Origin: Pyrinomonadaceae bacterium
GTDB lineage: Bacteria > Acidobacteriota > Blastocatellia > Pyrinomonadales > Pyrinomonadaceae
Reading direction: 5' to 3'
Length of the DNA: 14,648 nt
NCBI GenBank assembly: GCA_025937955.1
Contig: JAICQI010000046.1
Span: forward strand, 1 to 14,648
The position numbers were made by a program, and so were the translations under genes. Below, one piece after another: positions 1 to 6,193 of the stretch. Within the stretch, counting starts at the first letter, position 1. Every line of letters starts with the position of its first letter. The notes under the pieces were generated by a model. It was not told the DNA's origin. It worked only from the letters and a program-made list of their open reading frames with translations, and made no database searches.

Positions 1-1797
1 AGCCGGGTAACTGGATTGAATGGTTTGCACTACCTGGGTGTGCTCCTTCTCGAGCTGCGCTACGTCCGCATCCAAAGCAACCAATTGCTCCTTTGTGTAC
101 TTACTGGCCAGTAATTTAACTTTGTGGTTTTCTTTGACTCGAAGAAGTTTTCGTAACGCCTGCTCTCTTTCCATAAGAACGGCGTCGACACCGGGTGCAA
201 AGTTTCCTCCGGTGGCTCTTAGCATTTCCACCAGCGCCCGCCCGCGCGATGATTCACTCGCTTCAAAAGCGCGCACATTGAAACCTTTATCCGGCTGCGC
301 ATTGTGTTGGCGCATCAAACATTCAATGTAGCTTTGATACCTCTCGTCGACTGTCGCCGAAAGCGATGCTGTCAGGTCGTCACTCTGCGAGACGCGGCGT
401 ATGTTTTCAGTCGTATCAATCGAACGGCGAAGATATTCTTCCGCGGCTTTAAGATTACCTTCCTTTAACTCCAGCTTTCCCAAAGCGTAAAGAGTTGCGG
501 ATCCATTGACGTGATCGGCGAGTTTCTCGAACTTGTTGAGGGCCGAATTGAGTTGTTCCCTTGCCGGCTGAAGCTTGCCTTGTTGCAGGTATACCTCACC
601 GATCAAAGCCCCTGTGCGCGCGGCCTCCATTGTCATTTTCTCTTTACTGTAATGACCAAAGGCGTTCTGCAAATGCTGTAGAGCCGCTTCGGAATTTCCC
701 GTCGCGCTGTACGTTCTGCCCAGATACTCATTGCAGTATGCTATGAGCGGAAGATCATCGATCGATTCAGCATATGCGAGCGCCTGATGCTGGTTGGACA
801 GTGCCTGCTGGTAATTTCCCTGCGCGTAATAAACTTTTCCGAGGTTCCGGGTCATTACATTTACAGAACGAACATCATTTGCCTGGCTAAAATATTGGCT
901 GGCAAGTTCAAACTTCGGGCGGGCTACTTCCGGCAAGCCATTTTCAAGGAAGGTCTCGCCAATGGTGCCGATGATTTGTCCCATCATGAAAGGGTCGGCT
1001 TGTTCATCAATCATGCCCTGTGCTTGAGCAAGATAAGACAGGCAGTCGTCCCATGCACCCTGGCGGTATGCCACGAAGCCCAAATAGATCAACGACTCGG
1101 CCACTTCGGGAACGATGTCGAGTTCACGAAAGATCTTTAGTGATTCTTCATGGTTTTTCGTAGCGTCTACGACGTTCGATTGCAAAAGTTGATAGTGTCC
1201 GATCGCTCTATACGCCAACGCCATACCCTGGCGATTGTTTAGGGATCGCCAACGCTCGAGAGACTCACCTGCCGCGTTGAGTGCCAGGGATAGACTCTTG
1301 TCCATCTGACAATTGCTTGACAGCAGTAACGCTTCGGCTTCGCCGGCAATATAGTTGATACGCCTGCTACGTTCGAGAGCGTCGGTAGTCAACGGTCCGG
1401 CTTCATCGCATTTGCTCAAATCGTTGTAGGCCGCGGCACTTCCGTTGAGACTATCAATGTATTCACGGGATTCGGTCGAATGTTGTAGCATCCCCCGAAC
1501 CTCCTGAAACCTATCCAGAGCAGTTTCGGGTTCGTGCAACCCCAACTGCAGAAGACGTCCCGCCCGATTCAGGAAGCCGGCGGCCCTGGTCCAGTCTGCG
1601 GCATCGCTAGCCTCACGGGCAGCGTTCAACGTCTCGGTGAGTACTCGTTCCCTTTCTACTTTAGTGCGGAGTTGCCGGTCCTGGACGCGGACGAGCGCGT
1701 CCGCGTCCTGGGCCTGCAGATACGAGCCAGACGCTAACAAGATCGCAGAGACGAGTAACAGGGCCAGGGCCCTGGCAATCGTCAATTTAAGTCTCAT
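1..1797 (-). CDS. Exported TPR-repeat protein, probable N-terminal part of a TPR-CHAT protein (partial)
   Basis: I translated this frame directly: from the ATG at 1797-1795 it stays open for 599 codons to the left edge, so the C-terminus and stop lie outside. Residues 1-29 look like a Sec signal peptide (MRLKLTIAR, then a Leu/Ala-rich core, then a likely cut near LQAQ|DA), so the protein should be periplasmic, exported or membrane-anchored. The rest is helical with tetratricopeptide repeats, clearest near residues 196-222, 237-260, 316-335 (GKVYYAQGNYQQAL), 358-382, 398-423 and 436-461. The segment at about 510-545 (FEASESSRGRALVEML) matches the stretch that commonly precedes a CHAT caspase-like peptidase domain in bacterial TPR-CHAT proteins. 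The CHAT domain itself is not in the window, so that part is inference. The start lies 20 bp after the stop of the C11 peptidase gene on the same strand, suggesting co-transcription. The ribosome-binding site is weak (GAGAA). Confidence 0.85.
   Translation of the reverse strand, partial: MRLKLTIARALALLLVSAILLASGSYLQAQDADALVRVQDRQLRTKVERERVLTETLNAAREASDAADWTRAAGFLNRAGRLLQLGLHEPETALDRFQEVRGMLQHSTESREYIDSLNGSAAAYNDLSKCDEAGPLTTDALERSRRINYIAGEAEALLLSSNCQMDKSLSLALNAAGESLERWRSLNNRQGMALAYRAIGHYQLLQSNVVDATKNHEESLKIFRELDIVPEVAESLIYLGFVAYRQGAWDDCLSYLAQAQGMIDEQADPFMMGQIIGTIGETFLENGLPEVARPKFELASQYFSQANDVRSVNVMTRNLGKVYYAQGNYQQALSNQHQALAYAESIDDLPLIAYCNEYLGRTYSATGNSEAALQHLQNAFGHYSKEKMTMEAARTGALIGEVYLQQGKLQPAREQLNSALNKFEKLADHVNGSATLYALGKLELKEGNLKAAEEYLRRSIDTTENIRRVSQSDDLTASLSATVDERYQSYIECLMRQHNAQPDKGFNVRAFEASESSRGRALVEMLRATGGNFAPGVDAVLMEREQALRKLLRVKENHKVKLLASKYTKEQLVALDADVAQLEKEHTQVVQTIQSSYPA
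1683..1708. repeat. Perfect 10-bp inverted repeat inside the TPR gene
   Basis: GGACGCGGAC (1683-1692) and GTCCGCGTCC (1699-1708) are exact reverse complements around a 6-nt loop. On the minus strand the hairpin lies about 30 codons into the TPR gene, just after the predicted signal-peptide cleavage site. There is no U-tract, so it is not an obvious terminator. It may be a chance result of GC-rich Asp/Ala/Val/Arg codons. Confidence 0.6.
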
Positions 1798-1817
1798 GAG
1801 AGTTCTCTTCGTTTAAT

Positions 1818-3467
1818 TTACCAGCCTGAATGTGGTTGCTCCTCGCCAGGATCAAAATTCATTGTCAGCGTCCGCATCCAACGGTTCTTACCCTTGAGCC
1901 TGATAGGTTTTCGGACAGTCGGAAAATTCTTGATAGAGATACAACCACAGGAAGCCCCAGTTGAGCCGGAAGTTTTATTAGGGTCGGGAGCAAGCTCACC
2001 CGCAGCTGCGCGATATCTACTGAGTTGGCGACTGATTGTGCCATCACAGACGTTGCCCTCTCTAGGTTCCCGTTCCGTTTCTTCGAGGTAGGACTGGAGG
2101 AAGCTCAGCCATGAGTTGTCCTTTTTGTCGTCCTTTTTGAAATCGGTTGTGAACTTATATTTGTTATACCGGCCCAAAACCGAGCCTTTCGCATCACCCA
2201 CCGGCTTAGACCACGGAAAGTAGACCGACAAGCCGTGCGAATACTGGTACTGAGAACCAAAGTGTCTTGACTGCACGACGATATTCTTGAATCGCTCAGA
2301 TTTGTCGCGGTCACTGGGTTCCAACACTGCCATTACCTTTTCACACGCCGCTATCAACTTCGGAAACTCGCCCGCTTTGCAGTTATTTGTCAGGCAAAAG
2401 CAAAAGTCGTAGAGATCTGTATAGCTTTCGTTGTAGTAACTCTGCGACTCCAGGTGCGCCACCTGAATTAACTGTTTACCGCTATCTTTGTCCAAAGCCG
2501 ACTTCAACTGGACTACCAACTGTTTGATGGCCTTGGTGAGCGGTGGGAATTTTTCTTCCTCGAGGTTGATCAGTGCCAGGTCCTGAGAATAGCCGGAGAG
2601 CATGAAATCCAATCCATTAGAGGAGCACAGTTTGTACAGTTCTTCGACCATAACCTGGACATCAGTTTCGGATTGTTGCTTCCCATTTCCATTCCGGTTC
2701 CCATTCCCATTCCCATTTTGAGCATTCGCTTTGTAATTTAGAAGGTCGAAAGTCTTACCCAGTAACTTCCGGTAGGGCCAGCCTTGAACATACGCGGGAC
2801 CCTCGGAGGCTATCATGTACTTTGCCTTGCCTTTGAGCTCATACGCTACTTCGACTGCACTCATCGAACAGCTGTGCATGGCCAGTAATTCCAGCTTTCC
2901 CCGGAATCCTTTGATGGCATCGCCGAGCTGCTTGAGAGAGATGGAACTCTCCGGAAATTCGTCCGGCAGGAATTCATCGTTCGCCACAATCATCCCATGT
3001 CCAACCAAAACCAGCGCGTAATGATGGGCTTTGTGCTGCTCCTGACAATAGGCGATGAACGCCGACAATGCGTTTATCGCTTCTGGCTCATCATCCGGGT
3101 TGTTCAGTAGTCGTTCCAGGTTCCGCGCTGCCGGGCCGTCTTCGCCATGTATTGTGATCTTATCGGACGCAAGGTTTTGGACATACGTATCGAAAGTACG
3201 CGAATGACCGTTATGTCCATTACCGTTATGTCCATTCTTGTGTACATGCTTGTTAATGCTATATAGCCGCGTTGGTATTCCTCTTTCGTTGGCATCGAAA
3301 TAGACCAAAACATTGACATCGTCATGCCCGCCAGCATCTTTGAGATCCTTGAGCTGGGAAACGATGATCGGGGAGAGTGCATTGTCACCCGCACAGAAGA
3401 CCATGATGGTCCATTCCCTGGTCGGGTTCTTTTCCCGTTTCGTTACATCCGGTTGTTTACTGGGCAT
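1818..3467 (-). CDS. Clostripain-family (C11) cysteine peptidase
   Basis: This 549-residue protein begins its fold with WTIMVFCAGDN (residues 19-29), the characteristic first strand of C11 peptidases. The catalytic pair is visible: His157 in LVLVGHG and Cys200 in MHSCSMSAVEVAYEL, a context matching clostripain-type enzymes. C11 enzymes are clan CD (caspase-fold) endopeptidases, typically cutting after Arg or Lys and often self-processing. No signal peptide is visible, so it is probably cytoplasmic or exported by another route. Two low-complexity Asn-Gly stretches (residues 78-88 and 251-262, the latter with an Arg in the middle) look like flexible insertions; the second could be a maturation linker (inference). 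The tail after about residue 475 is not typical of the family and contains a Cys pair (SCGC). The start is supported by AGGAG eight nucleotides upstream. The downstream TPR gene follows after 20 bp. Confidence 0.88.
   Translation of the reverse strand: MPSKQPDVTKREKNPTREWTIMVFCAGDNALSPIIVSQLKDLKDAGGHDDVNVLVYFDANERGIPTRLYSINKHVHKNGHNGNGHNGHSRTFDTYVQNLASDKITIHGEDGPAARNLERLLNNPDDEPEAINALSAFIAYCQEQHKAHHYALVLVGHGMIVANDEFLPDEFPESSISLKQLGDAIKGFRGKLELLAMHSCSMSAVEVAYELKGKAKYMIASEGPAYVQGWPYRKLLGKTFDLLNYKANAQNGNGNGNRNGNGKQQSETDVQVMVEELYKLCSSNGLDFMLSGYSQDLALINLEEEKFPPLTKAIKQLVVQLKSALDKDSGKQLIQVAHLESQSYYNESYTDLYDFCFCLTNNCKAGEFPKLIAACEKVMAVLEPSDRDKSERFKNIVVQSRHFGSQYQYSHGLSVYFPWSKPVGDAKGSVLGRYNKYKFTTDFKKDDKKDNSWLSFLQSYLEETEREPREGNVCDGTISRQLSRYRAAAGELAPDPNKTSGSTGASCGCISIKNFPTVRKPIRLKGKNRWMRTLTMNFDPGEEQPHSGW
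2682..2717 (-). repeat. Asn-Gly-encoding hexamer microsatellite in the C11 gene
   Basis: On the minus strand this is a run of GGGAAT/GGAAAT-type hexamers encoding alternating Asn and Gly (residues 251-262), with one Arg codon interrupting. Several units are identical, so slippage could change the linker by whole codon pairs without breaking the frame. Confidence 0.75.
3204..3236 (-). repeat. Second Asn-Gly-His repeat tract in the C11 gene
   Basis: An imperfect tandem repeat with the unit GGACATAACGGTAAT or a variant of it on the minus strand encodes residues 78-88 (NGHNGNGHNGH). It lies between the first strands of the peptidase fold and the catalytic His, probably in a surface loop. Confidence 0.7.
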
Positions 3468-3474
3468 CGTGTTT

Positions 3475-3479
3475 CTCCT
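3475..3479 (-). promoter_or_regulatory. Shine-Dalgarno site of the C11 peptidase gene
   Basis: On the minus strand AGGAG (within TAGGAGAAAC) lies 7-8 nt before the ATG at 3467. It is the clearest ribosome-binding site in the window and fixes the start of the peptidase. Confidence 0.75.
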
Positions 3480-3575
3480 AGTGGGTAAAAATCGTTATTC
3501 GACAGAGTCGTGCCAGGCACTTCAGGGGTGTTGGCAACGACCCAGAGATCTACGAAGAGTTGAGAGGTGGGGAAA

Positions 3576-3604
3576 AAGCTAGCTCGAAGCTAAAGTCTTG
3601 TCAA
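3576..3604 (-). promoter_or_regulatory. Putative sigma-70-type promoter for the C11-TPR operon
   Basis: On the minus strand a perfect TTGACA (3604-3599) is followed after exactly 17 nt by TAGCTT (3581-3576), a weak -10 matching TATAAT at three of six positions. Transcription would begin near 3569, giving a leader of about 100 nt before the peptidase ATG. The spacing and perfect -35 box support it; the poor -10 box keeps confidence moderate. Confidence 0.4.
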
Positions 3605-3718
3605 CAAAACGCCGCGACCAACTTACCACTCAAAATACCCTTCGATATGTATGGAATATGGCGGCGAACTGTTTCTGGAGTGTTGTTGGAGGATACCGGG
3701 GTGGTTGATAGCATAAAG

Positions 3719-6001
3719 CTACTTCGTTCCACCTGTCTGTAAGAACTTGACTGCGGCGTCGAGGATCTCGTCGCGCCCTTCAACCATTCCTCGAATCGTA
3801 CGCTCGACGCGGATGGTTGGCTGTATTCCAACTCGCTGCAACTGCCGGCCGTCGGCGTGACGAACGTCGTGCCCGCTGAAACTTACCGTCAAATTACCCG
3901 GCAACACCATGTTGGTTACATCACCGTTCGCGCCCGCAGTCGGCGTACCAATGAACGTTACCTCGGTTGCCGCCTCGAGAAACATACAAGTGTGCTCGGC
4001 CTGGCTGATGGCATCTTCGTTAATCAGCACTACGACTTTGCCCTTGTAAACGTCGCCCTGTCGTTCTGGAATTCGTTGCGCGAAAGAATAATTTGCAGAG
4101 TCAGCTAACTCGGAGTTCGTCAGACTTGTTGCTTCAAGCAGCGGCCGGGAGAATTGCGCGGCGACAACGTTCTTCTTTTCCGTCAAACGCGGAGCGATGG
4201 ACCAGGCAGTGCCGTTCGGGTAGCCACGCATGTCAAAGATCACCGCGGGTGTGTCTTTTATAGTTTCGAACATTTTGTCGACGTCGCCGGCCTGTAAACG
4301 ATCGAGATCGACATAGCCGTAACCGCCCGGTAATACTTGAATGATTGGCGTAGATCGTTCCATCAGCCCGGCCCACTTCGGATCCATTGTCGTTTGCGAA
4401 CGCGTCAGCTCAACGTCGCGCACCTCGCCACCAGTTCCCTGCACTTTAAGCTTCACCACACTATCTTTTGGCCCCAGCAGCAAGCGGAAATGAACGCTCC
4501 TCATCAACCACTGCGGCGTTGACGCCGCCGTATAACGAGCATGGAATTCTCGCTTCTTTTCGATCGGTTCGCCGTCGATGGCCAAAATGACGTCACCAAC
4601 CTTGATCGGTAACTTGTCGTCCAAAACTCTGGTGACGACCGACTTGCTTTCCACATATCCCGTCATGAGAGGCGGCAGAAACGTCCCGACTCTTTCGGCT
4701 GATGCACTAGCGTTGCGAACGCCACCGTGTGAATCATGCATTTCAGTGACCAGCTCACGCACGGTGAACTGATAATCCACGGCGTCTTTGTTTGCTTCGA
4801 ACTTCGGGATATAGCGCGGCAGAACCGTTTTCCACGAATCGCCGATCAGGTGCCTGTACGGAAAGAAGTAGTTAATCACGTTCCAATAACGAAACAGCGC
4901 GAGCAAGCGGTACTCGGCGTTCGGAAATGTCATTTCCGGATACGATTTGTCTTCTTCAACGGTGTGGAACGTGGCAATAGCACGACTACGCGCCGGCTTC
5001 GGGTCCGTTGTGTTTCCCTGTAGTGCTTTTATCGCTTCTTTCAACGCTGCATCCTGTGTGCCTGTCGCAATAGTCACGTCAGGTTGAAGATCAACAGAGC
5101 CGTCAGCGTTTACCAGTTCCGCGGTGCGCATGCGCACTTTAACGCCATTCGCCAGGTCCATAGTGAATATGTCGCCGGGTGCTTGTTCACCTTCGAGCAC
5201 GACTCGAGCGCGACCTGACGATTGCAGTCCACTCATGATGTCGGCGAATGAAGGCGAGTGTTGATTGACGATGAAAGCGATGGGCGGTGTTTTGGTTTTG
5301 GCGCGTCCGGGAATGGTCTTTGGCGTAGAGTTGACGAAAGCTGAATAGTAGAATCCTGCTCCCCCGGAGGTTTGCGCAGCATAACCGTTGTGCAGGCGAT
5401 AACGTGTCGCACCGAGCACTACATTTGAATCGAGCATCGAGGTAAGGGTCTGGCGCAGGAAATTATCGAGATGGTATGCCTCCAGCTCGGTTGCTTTACT
5501 GGTACCGCGCGCGTCGATAACTACGCCCGTGGCGCTCGGAAGTGATTGATTGATCGTTGTAACGAAACCGCCGAGAGTACTCAGATCTTTCGCGACGGCC
5601 TGGCCGATGTGTGCTGCCTCGATCACGAGCACGCCGTTTTCCGTTCGCACGAGTTTCGTGGTGACAGGCGTGGTAGCCGGAGCTGTTTTAGTTTCGGTAT
5701 CCAGGTCTGCGCGAGTGGTTTTGTCGTTCAGCACCGCGAGCATTTGATTCAACGCAGCCTGGTACTCCTGCGCAGTCTTTGCAGCATTAACTTTCGGAAT
5801 TGTTTCGATGAGCGCCTTGTCCCAGTCGATATCGCGATAGGCGAGGTAAGGATGGAAGTACTTCACGGTGCCCCAGACTTTCGCCAACCCGATAAGCCTG
5901 GCAATGCGCGGGTCTTCTGCTGAAGAAGGTTGTGCCTGCGTGCTCTGACAAAATATCGAAAGCACAAGGAGGGTAAGTGCAAGGCGCTTTTGAGTATTCA
6001 T
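3719..6001 (-). CDS. Secreted S41-family peptidase with two tandem S41-like modules
   Basis: The protein has 760 residues, with a signal peptide at about 1-23 (LALTLLVLSIFCQSTQA|Q), so it acts in the periplasm or outside. The C-terminal half is a complete S41 (tail-specific/tricorn-type) serine peptidase. It has an N-terminal helical segment (372-428) ending in MHDSHGGV with the likely catalytic His425, a PDZ domain at about 445-525 (IKVGDVILAIDGEPI), and the nucleophile Ser666 in NEDAISQAEH. GTPTAGANGD (685-694) is typical of the branch lacking the Ser-Lys dyad. The N-terminal half repeats this plan without PDZ: WGTVKYFHPYLAYRDIDW (43-60) matches the 372 region, and NQHSPSFADIM (Ser251) matches the nucleophile strand. 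LNDKTT (91-96) stands where the His motif should be, so module 1 probably lacks the catalytic His. It is transcribed divergently from the AAA+ operon. The ribosome-binding site is weak (GGGAA). Confidence 0.88.
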   Translation of the reverse strand: MNTQKRLALTLLVLSIFCQSTQAQPSSAEDPRIARLIGLAKVWGTVKYFHPYLAYRDIDWDKALIETIPKVNAAKTAQEYQAALNQMLAVLNDKTTRADLDTETKTAPATTPVTTKLVRTENGVLVIEAAHIGQAVAKDLSTLGGFVTTINQSLPSATGVVIDARGTSKATELEAYHLDNFLRQTLTSMLDSNVVLGATRYRLHNGYAAQTSGGAGFYYSAFVNSTPKTIPGRAKTKTPPIAFIVNQHSPSFADIMSGLQSSGRARVVLEGEQAPGDIFTMDLANGVKVRMRTAELVNADGSVDLQPDVTIATGTQDAALKEAIKALQGNTTDPKPARSRAIATFHTVEEDKSYPEMTFPNAEYRLLALFRYWNVINYFFPYRHLIGDSWKTVLPRYIPKFEANKDAVDYQFTVRELVTEMHDSHGGVRNASASAERVGTFLPPLMTGYVESKSVVTRVLDDKLPIKVGDVILAIDGEPIEKKREFHARYTAASTPQWLMRSVHFRLLLGPKDSVVKLKVQGTGGEVRDVELTRSQTTMDPKWAGLMERSTPIIQVLPGGYGYVDLDRLQAGDVDKMFETIKDTPAVIFDMRGYPNGTAWSIAPRLTEKKNVVAAQFSRPLLEATSLTNSELADSANYSFAQRIPERQGDVYKGKVVVLINEDAISQAEHTCMFLEAATEVTFIGTPTAGANGDVTNMVLPGNLTVSFSGHDVRHADGRQLQRVGIQPTIRVERTIRGMVEGRDEILDAAVKFLQTGGTK

Positions 6002-6011
6002 TTGAGTATTC
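5989..6011 (-). repeat. Tandem 11-bp repeat spanning the S41 start codon
   Basis: On the minus strand GAATACTCAAA occurs twice with a 12-nt period (6011-6001 and 5999-5989). The start ATG lies at the junction of the copies. The duplication moves the GGGAA Shine-Dalgarno-like sequence relative to the start. It is small and exact, and its effect is unknown. Confidence 0.7.
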
Positions 6012-6193
6012 CCGGTTAAGAGCAGAATGGCGCGGGGCTCCCGGAAACCCCGGATCCTGGAGCCCGCACCCGCTTCACTAGCTGATCATTCAGCCAATTC
6101 AATAAGTTGACCAATTATCGCTCTTATTACCACCGTTCGTAAGTTTTATTTGCGTCATGTTTGCGGCTGCTTTATTGTCTTTCACTCTCGACT
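6002..6193. other. Divergent intergenic region between the S41 gene and the AAA+ operon
   Basis: This 192-bp stretch must hold the start signals of both divergent units. It contains a GC-rich hairpin (GGGCTCC 6035-6041 paired with GGAGCCC 6059-6065) that would sit in the S41 leader, and an AT-richer centre. Two direct CCAATT hexamers (6094-6099 and 6111-6116) are 17 bp apart. A TTGACC at 6107-6112 could be a plus-strand -35 box, but I find no good -10 at the right distance. No gene is visible. Confidence 0.5.

Larger units (their letters stand above)
3468..3718 (-). other. Intergenic region between the S41 and C11 peptidase genes
   Basis: This 251-bp stretch contains no credible gene. Short open frames cross it in other frames but have no ribosome-binding site or recognisable protein. 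Its visible content is the AGGAG site of the C11 gene and a promoter-like pair at 3576-3604. I see no hairpin with a U-tract to terminate S41 transcription. Confidence 0.6.

Noticed and set aside
787..1140. Plus-strand open frame of 117 codons in the left region
   Set aside because: It is antisense to the TPR repeats of the minus-strand gene, whose frame is open across the whole 1797 bp.
6035..6065. GC-rich hairpin as an intrinsic terminator
   Set aside because: There is no U-tract on either strand, and both flanking genes start rather than end here. It may be leader structure only.
6161..6193. TTG start at 6161 adding 11 residues to ATPase paralog 1
   Set aside because: No ribosome-binding site, and the extra residues precede the point where the N-domain aligns with the paralogs; ATG 6194 is the simpler start. 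It cannot be fully excluded.
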